From: Opitutaceae bacterium TAV5
GTDB lineage: Bacteria > Verrucomicrobiota > Verrucomicrobiia > Opitutales > Opitutaceae
DNA: 64,000 bases
NCBI GenBank assembly: GCA_000242935.3
Contig: CP007053.1
Coordinates: forward strand, 124,001-188,000
Direction of reading: 5' to 3'
This document shows, one piece after another, positions 39,443-48,369 of the stretch. How positions within the stretch are numbered: position 1 is the first letter of the stretch; each line of letters begins with the position of its first letter. Below the pieces are notes generated by a model. It did no database searches and was not told the origin of the DNA. It saw nothing but the letters and a program-made list of their open reading frames with translations. A program made the translations under genes and the position numbers.

Positions 39443-40966
39443 TCACCAGGCCGAATGGTCTGGAATCTCCTGTTTGCCTGCTTTGGCAACGATTTCCTCG
39501 ACCCACTTCCTCCAGTTTGCGGTTACTGACTTCATATCACTCTCGAAATCAACTGTTTGAGCTTGAAACAAGGCGTAAGCCTTTTCACGTTCGTCGGCGC
39601 CGTCGACAGCTTCGGACGCATCGGCAGCCTGCGTCAGTGCATCGCGAAGCTGCCTGTATTGATCCCTGGACCGGACAGCTTCATCCCTGATGAATTCGGT
39701 CGCCTTTTTGATCAGAGCGCTGATGCGCGGCATCGTACCGGAGATGTCCTGAAAGGTTGGTTTGCCGCGAAGCTCGTCCATTTCTTTGGCAAACGTATCC
39801 TTCAGTTCACTCCATTGTTTCTTCCGCTCTTCGAGGGCAACTTTGGCCTCGTCAAGTTTCCGGTCGAACTCCTTCCAGGCAGAATTCCCGTCCAGCTTCC
39901 TCCACAAGGAGCCCCACCCGCTCCCCCTGTCAGGCTTCACGCTGTTGAGATAAAGGGCGCCTCCCGCGATGGCGAGGATGACGCACAAAAACGCCAACAC
40001 TGTTCGCGGGCGAGCACGGAACCGCATTCGGACTCTGGATACGTCCGGCTCCGTAACGACTCCACGGTTGAGCGTCCCCTCCCCCACCTTTGTCCGCTCG
40101 CTGTTCGCACCAATCACCGCATCCGCCAGCGCGGCAAGCGTCCGATACCGCTCGCCTGCCCGCTCGTGCGTGGCCCGGAAAATGACATCGTGCAATCGCA
40201 GCCACTCCGCATGCTCTTCCCTGGACAGGGATGCCTCCCCCTGCGGCGGCCAGCGAAATGCAACCCGTCCCATCTTGTCCGGGGCGTGCCCGGTCAGAAG
40301 GGTAAACAGCGTCGCCGCCAGTCCGTACTGGTCGGGGTGCCCTCCCGTTTCCATATACCAGCTCGGGGCACGATACCCGGGCGTGCCGATTTCGGTGAGC
40401 GCCTCGCCATCATGTCCGAGCAACGAAATATCCGACAGTACGGTCCTGCCGCCGACAAACAGGATATTGTCAGGCTTTATGTCCCGATGAACAAGCCCCG
40501 CCTCGCTGATCGTCCGGGCGGCTTCCAGCACCGGCTGCATCCACGCTTTCACCTGCGCTGACGAATACCACGACCCGGTCAGCCGTTGCTGGCAAACAAG
40601 GGTGCCGAGCGTGAGCGGTTTCCAGCCAGGCGACTCCGGATCGCTGTCGTCCGTCCCGTCGGCAAGCGGCATGACGTAAAACAGGAACCCGTCCACCATG
40701 CCGACGTGCTCGATCGGCATCAGCCCGGAAGCACGCGACCCGGAAAGCAGCTGCTTGAAACGCTGCACGGCGGCAAGTTCACGCTGCGCGTGCTTGCCTT
40801 CGGGAACCTTGACAATCTTGAGCGCGAACGCCTGCCCGAGTGCCATCGAGGTGCACAGCCACACATGGCCGAATCCTCCGCTGCCGATCATGCGCACAAG
40901 GCGGTAACCGTCCATGACCTGGCCGGGACCGGGAATAAAGCTGCTGAGGGAATCAGGGCTGCTCAT
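39443..40966 (-). CDS. Membrane-anchored Ser/Thr protein kinase
   Basis: 507 residues from ATG at 40,966. The kinase domain (about 20-290) shows the glycine loop GSGGFGHVW, Lys50 in FALKIV, the catalytic loop HRDIKPDN (Asp162) and GTPGYRAPS; the Mg-binding DFG is changed to D-I-S (Asp179 kept). A single transmembrane segment follows (about 325-343), then a helical/coiled-coil region of about 160 residues, probably extracytoplasmic. It heads an operon with the ECF sigma factor and a small protein, suggesting phosphorylation-controlled transcription. Activity is likely because the catalytic Asp residues are retained. Confidence 0.92.
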   Translation of the reverse strand: MSSPDSLSSFIPGPGQVMDGYRLVRMIGSGGFGHVWLCTSMALGQAFALKIVKVPEGKHAQRELAAVQRFKQLLSGSRASGLMPIEHVGMVDGFLFYVMPLADGTDDSDPESPGWKPLTLGTLVCQQRLTGSWYSSAQVKAWMQPVLEAARTISEAGLVHRDIKPDNILFVGGRTVLSDISLLGHDGEALTEIGTPGYRAPSWYMETGGHPDQYGLAATLFTLLTGHAPDKMGRVAFRWPPQGEASLSREEHAEWLRLHDVIFRATHERAGERYRTLAALADAVIGANSERTKVGEGTLNRGVVTEPDVSRVRMRFRARPRTVLAFLCVILAIAGGALYLNSVKPDRGSGWGSLWRKLDGNSAWKEFDRKLDEAKVALEERKKQWSELKDTFAKEMDELRGKPTFQDISGTMPRISALIKKATEFIRDEAVRSRDQYRQLRDALTQAADASEAVDGADEREKAYALFQAQTVDFESDMKSVTANWRKWVEEIVAKAGKQEIPDHSAW

Positions 40967-41059
40967 CCTCCATGCAAGTGCCTCCGGCCTGTGCCGTCAG
41001 GCAACACCAATTTTCCCCGACCGGAAAAATGGCTGCCGGGGCGGTTTTCTCCCGGCCCC

Positions 41060-41086
41060 CGAGAGATTTTCGGATGCCCTGCGAAA
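41060..41086 (+). promoter_or_regulatory. Bipartite motif CGAGAGATTTT-N10-GCGAAA, copy 2
   Basis: It has the same two blocks and 10-bp spacing as the site before the sigma gene, oriented toward the small CxxCxGxG gene at 41,226. The distance to that start is 139 bp. Confidence 0.45.
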
Positions 41087-41225
41087 AGAGAAGAGATGCA
41101 ACCCTTTGCCATGACTCTCCCTCCCCGCCCGGCGGTTTCGTTGCCAGTCGCCTCCCATCCCATATTCCTTTCCGCAAACCGGATTCCCGGCTGCGAAACA
41201 GAAAAACCACCAACCCTGCATAAGA

Positions 41226-41375
41226 ATGAAACGTAACGTCCTGATCCTCGTCGGCCTGATCGGCCTCTCCTCGGTGGCCTATGCCGCCATCAAGTGCAGC
41301 TTCTGCAACGGCACCGGCTTCAAGCCCAACTCGCCCTTCACCTGCGAATTTTGCAACGGCAAGGGATTCCGCTGA
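41226..41375 (+). CDS. 49-residue exported peptide with two CxxCxGxG zinc-finger repeats
   Basis: ATG at 41,226, stop at 41,373-41,375. Residues 1-20 are a signal peptide (MKRNVLILVGLIGLSSVAYA) and the mature 29 residues contain CSFCNGTGF (Cys24/27) and CEFCNGKGF (Cys40/43), the CxxCxGxG repeat of the DnaJ zinc-binding domain. A single exported pair of such repeats could bind one zinc ion. Opposite orientation to the kinase; the bipartite motif copy 2 lies upstream. Function unknown; the intact frame and motif make a real gene likely. Confidence 0.7.
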   Translation: MKRNVLILVGLIGLSSVAYAAIKCSFCNGTGFKPNSPFTCEFCNGKGFR

Positions 41376-41561
41376 GAATCCCGCCCTCCGTGTAAAACTG
41401 TCTGCTTCTTCCGTCACCCCGCCCGGGGCAAGCCATGCCGGCAGCATGGCTTGCCTCATGACCGTGCCTGGACGGACTACCGGCAACACGGAAGCGATTC
41501 CTCGCCAGTCCCCGGTGCGTTCCGGGATTTTTGAGAAAAAATCCGGCAACACGAAAAATCC

Positions 41562-41588
41562 CGAGAGATTTTTCCGGAGCCTGCGAAA
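41562..41588 (+). promoter_or_regulatory. Bipartite motif CGAGAGATTTT-N10-GCGAAA, copy 3
   Basis: Identical blocks and spacing to the copies at 39,409 and 41,060. It lies between the small peptide gene and the convergent xre gene and is not clearly placed before a real gene, which argues for a dispersed repeat or an unannotated transcript. Confidence 0.4.
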
Positions 41589-41643
41589 GAACCGTGATGA
41601 TCTGTCACTTTTCCCTGTCTTCCGGGACACCCGCTGCCTGCAA

Positions 41644-42003
41644 TCAGGAAGCGGATTTTTTCGTGGCTGCTTTCGCGGTTCGCGGCTGCCGCTTCCCGGC
41701 GGCCTTCCCGCCGGAAGGGCGTGGCCGGAGCAGCTTCGCATTCGTGCCGGGCCGGGTTCCCCGGACGCTTTCCACGGCTGCCGCCAGCAATGCCGGCAAG
41801 TCCGCCTCCAGTGCGTCGGACATCCGGAGCAGGGTTTCGATGGTGGGCAGCCGCTGCCGCTTCTCCACCCGCAGGATCATGCTGTGATCCAGTCCCGCCC
41901 GCCACGCGGTCTCGTTCATCGACAGACCCCGGTCTTCCCGCTGTTTCTTCAGCAAGGCTACCAGGTGGCTGATGATCGCTTCCCGTTCCGCGTCCGGCTT
42001 CAT
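41644..42003 (-). CDS. Xre-family HTH regulator
   Basis: 119 residues from ATG at 42,003. A Cro/CI-type HTH spans about residues 14-72 (LKKQREDRGLSMNETAWRAG, then DHSMILRVEKRQRLP), followed by a Lys/Arg/Ala-rich tail (GGKAAGKRQPRTAKAATKK) that could add non-specific DNA binding. Similar in layout to the regulator at 10,400. The 240 bp upstream carry no gene. Confidence 0.85.
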   Translation of the reverse strand: MKPDAEREAIISHLVALLKKQREDRGLSMNETAWRAGLDHSMILRVEKRQRLPTIETLLRMSDALEADLPALLAAAVESVRGTRPGTNAKLLRPRPSGGKAAGKRQPRTAKAATKKSAS

Positions 42004-42247
42004 GGCCGCCCTTGTAGGAGGAATGGCGGTTGACAGTAGTTGTGACTATGGTCACAAACCAGAGCGCCATACGACCGGCGGCGAACGGACCCTGCGCCAT
42101 CCCTCCGGCAGACTCATCCTCTTCCCGGCTTCATCCATGTTTTCCTCTCCCTCGCCAGCTGCCTTTCCGGTGACGAAAAAATTCCGATCAATCCCGGCCC
42201 GCTCGGAAGCAAGTTTCGCAGGCAGGACTATGTCTGCGCCGCCGGCC

Positions 42248-42514
42248 TTACCGGACAATCCGGTGCGGATTTCTACCGCGTTTCGCCTCCGGCTCGGCGT
42301 ACCGGCCCGCCTCCAGCAAATGCGAGGCCGTTTCTCCCAGCGCGGCAGCGAGCCGATCGACGGTGGCCACCTGCAACCCGGGACGACGTCCGGCTTCAAT
42401 GTCCTGGTAATGCCGGCACGTCACGCCTGCCTTTTCCGCCAGCACCTCCTGTGTGAGCCCACGGCTCAGCCGCAAATTGCGGAGATTGGCACACAGGATT
42501 TCGAGCGAATTCAC
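42248..42514 (-). CDS. Xre-family HTH regulator
   Basis: 88 residues from ATG at 42,514. The HTH (LRNLRLSRGLTQEVLAEKAG then VTCRHYQDIEAGRRPG) fills most of the chain. A perfect 24-bp palindrome 31 bp upstream carries the half-site GCCACGAAA, which also occurs alone next to the start codon, suggesting autoregulation. Separate from the neighbouring xre genes, which are also on the minus strand but have their own upstream regions. Confidence 0.85.
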   Translation of the reverse strand: MNSLEILCANLRNLRLSRGLTQEVLAEKAGVTCRHYQDIEAGRRPGLQVATVDRLAAALGETASHLLEAGRYAEPEAKRGRNPHRIVR

Positions 42515-42545
42515 GCCACGAAAATAGCGCCTTGTCTTTCATGGA

Positions 42546-42569
42546 AACATGCCACGAAAGTGGCATGTT
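42546..42569. promoter_or_regulatory. 24-bp palindromic candidate operator upstream of xre gene
   Basis: AACATGCCAC-GAAA-GTGGCATGTT has perfect 10-bp arms. A half-site GCCACGAAA is repeated at 42,515-42,523. The position 31 bp before the regulator start fits negative autoregulation. Confidence 0.55.
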
Positions 42570-42781
42570 AACCTGCTTTCACGACATCAGACCTCCTTCA
42601 CTGATTTTTCCAATGGTTCCGAAGTACTTCCACCACCCCGAAGCTCCCGCGACATCAACCCTCCGAAATGGTAGCATTGTCAGGAATACACCGCCCGGGT
42701 GCGATGCGGAATCTTCCCGGTCCTGCGACAGCAGTTCCGGTTCGCTCCGCTTTGGCAACAGATCCCGGACGTCGACTTCCG

Positions 42782-43036
42782 TCACAACCCCACTTTTGCC
42801 AGCAATTGCGAAGATCTCATGCGGAACCCGCGTGCCCAGGCTGCGACCGTCCCCAGCGTCGGTGATTTCTCTCCCCGTTCGATCATGCCGACGTAGGTGC
42901 GATGCACATCGACCAATTCGGCAAAATCTTCCTGCGAGAGTCCCAACTCTTCGCGTAACCGGCGCACACCACGCCCGAATTTCAAGAGCATCTCCTCGTC
43001 ATCGGTATTTTGTCGTCGTGGGCGCGTCACTGGCAA
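42782..43036 (-). CDS. Xre-family HTH regulator
   Basis: 84 residues from ATG at 43,036. The HTH is typical (GVRRLREELGLSQEDFAELV, then VHRTYVGMIERGEKSPTL), as in restriction-modification controller and phage-repressor-like proteins. No sensor domain. It is divergent from the giant beta-repeat gene that starts 150 bp to the right, so it may influence it. Confidence 0.87.
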   Translation of the reverse strand: MPVTRPRRQNTDDEEMLLKFGRGVRRLREELGLSQEDFAELVDVHRTYVGMIERGEKSPTLGTVAAWARGFRMRSSQLLAKVGL

Positions 43037-43186
43037 GATTCGCCCATCCTATTCTCAAGCTACTTTTAGATCGACATACTGAAGGTAGCGCAGTTGAGGT
43101 AATCCGATAAACACCACCCTCGGTATTCCTCCCTGAAACCAGACAAAAATTCCTCCGGTCCACATTCACTCTCTCTTCGAAATCCC

Positions 43187-46100
43187 GTGAACAAAACGCA
43201 TCTCCTCGCCGCCATCTCCCTTTCGGCTTCCTGCCTTTTCCTGCCACTCACGGCCGGATCCTTCCCGGATAACGGTTCCGTGGTCACCGATTCCCTTGTC
43301 GTCGAGGAACGCACCACAATCCCGTCCGGTTCCTCACATGGAATCACGATCGCCGATGATGCCATCCTCACCATCCGGAATGTCAGCTACGAAGGCGACG
43401 GCGGAGCGATGAACATCGGCAGCGGCAGCAGCCTCACCGTTGCGCCCGCAGAGACCGGCGGCACCGGCAAGGTCATCTTCTTCGGTAACTCTGTCGTCAA
43501 CAGTTACGGTGACTATAACTCCGGCAGAGGTGGCGCGATCTATAACTCTGGAACAATCACACTCTCCAATGCCGCTTTTTCCGACAACTCCGCCAGTCAC
43601 GGTGGCGCTATCTATAATTCCGGTACAACTACGCTAGCCAATGTCATCTTCTCCGGCAACTCCGCCAGCGACGGGACGGCATACGGCGGTGCCATCAACA
43701 ATGATGCATCGGGCACATTGGTGCTGAACAATGCGCTTTTCCAAAATAATCGTGGCGGCCATGGAGGAGCGATTAATAATTATGGTTCAGTATTGGCAAC
43801 CAATGCCACCTTCATCGGAAACTCGGCGGGAAAAGGTGGGGCGCTTAATAGTTGGTCGGGAGGAAAAATAACACTGACCGATGCCATTTTTTCAAACAAT
43901 TCAGCCAAAAACGATGGTGGAGCCATCTATAATGCAGGAGGAGAAATTACGCTGAATATCACCAAAGACGCAAGCTACACGGGTAACGTCGCTTATGATG
44001 GTACGACCTATAGTGGCAATGCTGTTGCGGTTGCCGCTGCGGGCGGTTTTCTTCAGATGTATTCCTCTGGCCAGACAACCTTCAATATTTCCCCCGTGGC
44101 GACCCTCACGATCGGACGGGCAACCACTGATGCAAATTATAACGCTGCCGAAGATTCTATTTCGACCCAAAAGGGCAGTTATGGAACTCCAACCCTCATC
44201 AAGCAAGGCGGTGGTACTCTCGTTCTCAACGCTGATAACTCTGGTTACATGGGATCTCTTGAGCTTAAGGAGGGAACAATGATCGTGAACGGGAAGCTCA
44301 ATATTACAGGGAAAAGTTTAATTGGAAAAGGAACGCTGGCTGTAAATGGATTTCTCACCACTACGGGAGCGACTACCTTGCGTGCAACGCACGATAATGA
44401 TGCCTTCATTAGTAGCGCCAATTCTGTGGTGGTCAGAGCTTCCGCTCCCGGAGCCAGTGACAACATGCTGACCATTGATTCGGATATTTACGATATCACA
44501 ACCAACGTCAACTTCACCGGCTCTGGCGAACTGATCAAAAAAGGTTCGGGCACGCTTCGTCTGACCGGGCAAGACAGCTCTTTCAGAAATGCAGACATTG
44601 CGGAAGGCACGCTTGAGGTGGCCAATGCCAGCATCCTCTTCTCTGAAAGCGACGATTTGACCAAACACGGCGCAGGCACGCTTCGACTTACCGGAGTAAA
44701 CAATTTTGCCAATACGTATATTGAACAAGGCACGCTTGAGATTGCGAACGGTGGGGTGCTCTCTACTGGTAAGATCAATATATCAGGTTCGCCCGCCACC
44801 CTGCGCTTCGACAACGGTACCCTGCGCGCTACCCAAAACGGCACCTACAATGACTTCATCTCTGGCGGTGGCAGCGGCAGCGCCGTGGAGATTGCTGCCG
44901 GGGGCATGACCATCGACACCCGCTCCTTCGATGTCGGCACCTCCTCCGGCGTCCGCTTCACCGGCTCCGGCAACCTCACAAAAACAGGCACGGGCACCTT
45001 CACTATCAGCAGCGATGGCTCCGACAATCAGGTCGGCGGCATTTTTATCAACGAAGGCACCCTTGCGTTCAGTTCCGCCAGCCTGGGCACCACCGGCATC
45101 ACGATCAGCGACGGGGCCAGCATCCGCTTCTCCGGCGACACCACGCTGCGCGCCAAAAGTGACAGCGCCTCGTTCCTTTCCGGCACCACGCCGGGCACTG
45201 CCGTTACCACACTCGACAGCACCCTGACCGTCGACACCGGCGTTTATAATGTGACCGCCAACGCCCGCTTCACCGGCACGGGTGACCTTCGCAAACAAGG
45301 CACCGGCATACTCCGCCTCACCGGCAAAAGCGATGCCACCGGATACACGAACATCGAGCGTGGCACCCTCGAAGTGGCCGACGGCGGCATCCTCTCTACC
45401 AGTCGTGTTTACATGAGCAGCTACAGCAGCGAGAACCCCGCCACCCTGCGCTTCGACAACGGCACCCTTCGCGCCACCCAAAGTGACAGCATGAACTCCT
45501 TCATCTCGGGTAGTGGCAGCTACAACGTCGTGGAGATCGCTGCCGGGGGCATGACCATCGACACGCGCTCCTTCGAGGTCGGCTCTTCCGCCCGCTTCAC
45601 CGGCTCCGGCAACCTCACCAAAACCGGCTCCGGCACCTTCACCATCAGCGATGGCTCCGACAATCAGGTCGGCAGCATTTTTGTCAACGAAGGCACCCTT
45701 GCGTTCAGTTCCGCCAACCTGGGCACCACCGGCATCACGATCAGCGACGGGGCGAACGTCCGCTTCTCCGGCGACACCACGCTGCGCGCCAAAAGTGACA
45801 GCGCCTCGTTCCTCTCCGGCACCACGCCGGGAACCGCCGTTGCCACGCTTGTCAGCACCCTGACCGTCGACACCGGCGTTTATAATGTGACCGCCAACGC
45901 CCGCTTTACCGGCACGGGTGACCTTCGCAAACAAGGCACCGGCATACTCCGCCTCACCGGCAAAAGCGATGCCACCGGATACACGAACATCGAGCGCGGC
46001 ACCCTCGAAGTGGCCGACGGCGGCGTGCTCTCCGCCCGGCAGGTTTACATGAGCAGCTACAGCAGCGAGAACCCCGCCACCCTGCGCTTCGACAACGGCA

Positions 46101-47524
46101 CCCTTCGCGCCACCCAAAATGACAGCATGAACTCCTTCATCTCGGGTGGTGGCAGCTACAACGTCGTGGAGATCGCCGCCGGGGGCATGACCATCGACAC
46201 CCGCGCCTTCAGCGTCGGCTCTTCCGCCCGTTTCACCGGCTCCGGCAACCTCACCAAAACCGGCTCCGGCACCTTCACCATCAGCGATGGCTCCGACAAT
46301 CAGGTCGGCGGCATTTTTGTCAACGAAGGCACCCTTGCGTTCAGTTCCGCCAACCTGGGCACCACCGGCATCACGATCAGCGACGGGGCGAACGTCCGCT
46401 TCTCCGGCGACACCACGCTGCGCGCCAAAAGTGACAGCGCCTCGTTCCTCTCCGGCACCACGCCGGGCACTGCCGTTGCCACGCTTGTCAGCACCCTGAC
46501 CGTCGACACCGGCGTTTATAATGTGACCGCCAACGCCCGCTTCACCGGCACGGGTGACCTTCGCAAACAAGGCACCGGCATACTCCGCCTCACCGGCAAA
46601 AGCGATGCCACCGGATACACGAACATCGAACGCGGCACCCTCGAAGTGGCCGACGGCGGCATCCTCTCTACCAGTCGTGTTTACATGAGCGGCAACTACG
46701 GCTATGAAAATCCCGCCACTCTCCGTTTTGACAACGGCACCCTTCGCGCCACCCAAAATGACAGCATGAACTCCTTCATCTCGGGTAGTGGCAGCTACAA
46801 CGTCGTGGAGATCGCTGCCGGCGGCATGACCATTGACACGCGCTCCTTCGAGGTCGGTTCTTCCGCACGCTTCACCGGCACCGGCAACCTCACCAAAACC
46901 GGCTCCGGCACCTTCACCATCAGCGGGCAAAGCTACTATACGGGAGCCACGATTATTCGCCAGGGGACACTGGTTGTGGGTAACATAAACGCGTTGAGCG
47001 CCAGCAAAACCTATTTCATTGGAACTGGCGCAACCCTTGATCTCTCGGCTCTCGGCACTGCTTACGATTTGTCTGGATCAGGGATGGCCTTCGATGTTGG
47101 CATGACGGGCACCGGACTCCTTGATACAGGAAGTAACGAACTGATTTTGGGCGGCGATCTGCTCTTCAATTTTCAAGAAGGCTCCCTTGATCCCAGAATC
47201 GTCGTTAAAACCCTCAAGTCAGCATCCGTACTCACAGGGGCAACCACAACCGACACGTTGACTACTCCGCTATGGACCTCGACGGTTTTCAACTCTGGCG
47301 AGCAGACCGGAGCATTCGACAGTGTGATACTGACCGGGATTATCAGCGGCACACTCACACAAACAGACAATGGATTGTGGACGGGAATATTCGATGGTTA
47401 CCACTTCTCCTTCGACGGTTACAATCTCAGCGTGAATGTAAGTTCCGTCCCCGAGCCTGCCACATGGGGTGTAATCATTTCCCTCTGTTGCCTGGGAGTA
47501 ACCATTTGGCGGAGGCGCAAGTAA
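43187..47524 (+). CDS. Giant autotransporter-type beta-repeat PEP-CTERM protein
   Basis: 1445 residues from GTG at 43,187. It has a signal peptide (LLAAISLSASCLFLPLTAG), then parallel-beta-helix repeats of the outer-membrane-protein type (GGAIYNSGTITLSNAAFSDN, about residues 110-260), then autotransporter-associated beta-strand units (GSGNLTKTGSGTFTI), and a PEP-CTERM tail (VPEPATWGVIISLCCLG, WRRRK). Residues about 537-1245 consist of three and a third near-identical copies of a roughly 213-residue block, so this part was built by recent duplication. It is not an autotransporter, since a C-terminal barrel is absent; exosortase-dependent surface display is expected. Probably an adhesin or matrix protein. 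Confidence 0.92.
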   Translation: MNKTHLLAAISLSASCLFLPLTAGSFPDNGSVVTDSLVVEERTTIPSGSSHGITIADDAILTIRNVSYEGDGGAMNIGSGSSLTVAPAETGGTGKVIFFGNSVVNSYGDYNSGRGGAIYNSGTITLSNAAFSDNSASHGGAIYNSGTTTLANVIFSGNSASDGTAYGGAINNDASGTLVLNNALFQNNRGGHGGAINNYGSVLATNATFIGNSAGKGGALNSWSGGKITLTDAIFSNNSAKNDGGAIYNAGGEITLNITKDASYTGNVAYDGTTYSGNAVAVAAAGGFLQMYSSGQTTFNISPVATLTIGRATTDANYNAAEDSISTQKGSYGTPTLIKQGGGTLVLNADNSGYMGSLELKEGTMIVNGKLNITGKSLIGKGTLAVNGFLTTTGATTLRATHDNDAFISSANSVVVRASAPGASDNMLTIDSDIYDITTNVNFTGSGELIKKGSGTLRLTGQDSSFRNADIAEGTLEVANASILFSESDDLTKHGAGTLRLTGVNNFANTYIEQGTLEIANGGVLSTGKINISGSPATLRFDNGTLRATQNGTYNDFISGGGSGSAVEIAAGGMTIDTRSFDVGTSSGVRFTGSGNLTKTGTGTFTISSDGSDNQVGGIFINEGTLAFSSASLGTTGITISDGASIRFSGDTTLRAKSDSASFLSGTTPGTAVTTLDSTLTVDTGVYNVTANARFTGTGDLRKQGTGILRLTGKSDATGYTNIERGTLEVADGGILSTSRVYMSSYSSENPATLRFDNGTLRATQSDSMNSFISGSGSYNVVEIAAGGMTIDTRSFEVGSSARFTGSGNLTKTGSGTFTISDGSDNQVGSIFVNEGTLAFSSANLGTTGITISDGANVRFSGDTTLRAKSDSASFLSGTTPGTAVATLVSTLTVDTGVYNVTANARFTGTGDLRKQGTGILRLTGKSDATGYTNIERGTLEVADGGVLSARQVYMSSYSSENPATLRFDNGTLRATQNDSMNSFISGGGSYNVVEIAAGGMTIDTRAFSVGSSARFTGSGNLTKTGSGTFTISDGSDNQVGGIFVNEGTLAFSSANLGTTGITISDGANVRFSGDTTLRAKSDSASFLSGTTPGTAVATLVSTLTVDTGVYNVTANARFTGTGDLRKQGTGILRLTGKSDATGYTNIERGTLEVADGGILSTSRVYMSGNYGYENPATLRFDNGTLRATQNDSMNSFISGSGSYNVVEIAAGGMTIDTRSFEVGSSARFTGTGNLTKTGSGTFTISGQSYYTGATIIRQGTLVVGNINALSASKTYFIGTGATLDLSALGTAYDLSGSGMAFDVGMTGTGLLDTGSNELILGGDLLFNFQEGSLDPRIVVKTLKSASVLTGATTTDTLTTPLWTSTVFNSGEQTGAFDSVILTGIISGTLTQTDNGLWTGIFDGYHFSFDGYNLSVNVSSVPEPATWGVIISLCCLGVTIWRRRK
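44795..46925 (+). repeat. Tandem coding repeat, about 640-bp units (3 full plus one partial)
   Basis: Units begin at about 44,795, 45,440, 46,076 and 46,715 (spacings 645, 636 and 639 bp), each opening with the codons for ATLRFDNGTLRATQ. Sequence between copies is nearly identical over long stretches, with differences concentrated near the unit starts. All length differences are multiples of 3, so the frame is kept. Confidence 0.88.
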
Positions 47525-47563
47525 TTAGGCCAAGCTTTCGTCAGATAAAGCTAAAGATCCATC

Positions 47564-48343
47564 ATGCCACTACTCATCATCATAGCAATTCTCGTAGTCT
47601 GGTTTGTTTTCAAGATTGTAAAAATCTTTATCAGTATCGTAAGTTCATTCCTTGATGCCCTGACCTCATTCATTACTATTCACTGGCTTCCCCTCGTATC
47701 TGGCTTGATTGTCATCAGCATCCTATTTGTGTGTATTTCCCGGCGGCAAGAAAAACGCGACAGAGAGCAGGAATGGAACGAGATGCGAAAACATATCAAC
47801 ATGATGTTCAAGCGCTGGTCCAAGTACTGGTCTTCATCCTGCTTCATCATTGATTCCAACATCTGGATGAATGAAGACTACGACTCTTTCTTTGTTTTCC
47901 TGAAAGAATGGTGTGAAAACTGCAAACACAGTATAGTTCTTTTCGGAGAACAATTTGATGAAATCTCAAACATCAAAAAAGGCACTGTATATAGAGAAGA
48001 CCGGAACAGGCGCTCCAGGCTGGCAATCAACAGAATCGAATATTTCCAAAAGCTGAGCCTACTTAATATTACACCGATTTCCATGGATGCCAAGATTGGC
48101 GCTTATGCCGATCCTGTGATCGTAAAGATAATAACCAGCGAGGCGCGCAAGGGGAACCAATGCACTTTTATATCGGATGACAAGGAATTGCGGATACGGG
48201 TAAGAGAACACCTCAAGATGTATGCGAAAAACAAATGGAATATTGTAGAAATAGAAGACACGTTGGCCGATTTTGAGCTTTTTGACATAGCTGCTTCACT
48301 TGTGCCTGCTGGTTTAGCAACCGTCCATGGCTCACATCCCTGA
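47564..48343 (+). CDS. Membrane-tethered PIN-domain protein
   Basis: 259 residues from ATG at 47,564. Two hydrophobic segments (about residues 3-30 and 43-59) are followed by a cytoplasmic basic stretch and a PIN-like nuclease domain: FIIDSNIW (Asp97), EQFDEIS (Asp132/Glu133), YADPVIV (Asp183) and FISDDKELR (Asp205). These spaced acidic residues are the PIN metal-binding set, so RNase activity at the membrane is a reasonable inference. Base composition is much AT-richer than the flanking genes, pointing to acquisition. No adjacent antitoxin-like gene is visible; a lipoprotein gene follows. Confidence 0.65.
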   Translation: MPLLIIIAILVVWFVFKIVKIFISIVSSFLDALTSFITIHWLPLVSGLIVISILFVCISRRQEKRDREQEWNEMRKHINMMFKRWSKYWSSSCFIIDSNIWMNEDYDSFFVFLKEWCENCKHSIVLFGEQFDEISNIKKGTVYREDRNRRSRLAINRIEYFQKLSLLNITPISMDAKIGAYADPVIVKIITSEARKGNQCTFISDDKELRIRVREHLKMYAKNKWNIVEIEDTLADFELFDIAASLVPAGLATVHGSHP

Positions 48344-48369
48344 CATCGGAAAAATATTGAAATTACGAC

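Noticed and set aside
44795-46925. CRISPR-like repeat array
   Set aside because: Units are about 640 bp, in frame and coding, without short repeat/spacer structure.
44783-46930. 715-residue open frame antisense to the repeat protein
   Set aside because: It mirrors the sense repeats, is Gly/Ala/Asp-rich without domains, and exists because the codon pattern of the sense strand leaves the antisense frame open.
47520-47563. TTAGGC after the giant gene as another attC core
   Set aside because: It is preceded by A instead of G, and no paired RYYYAAC box or arms are found within 120 bp.
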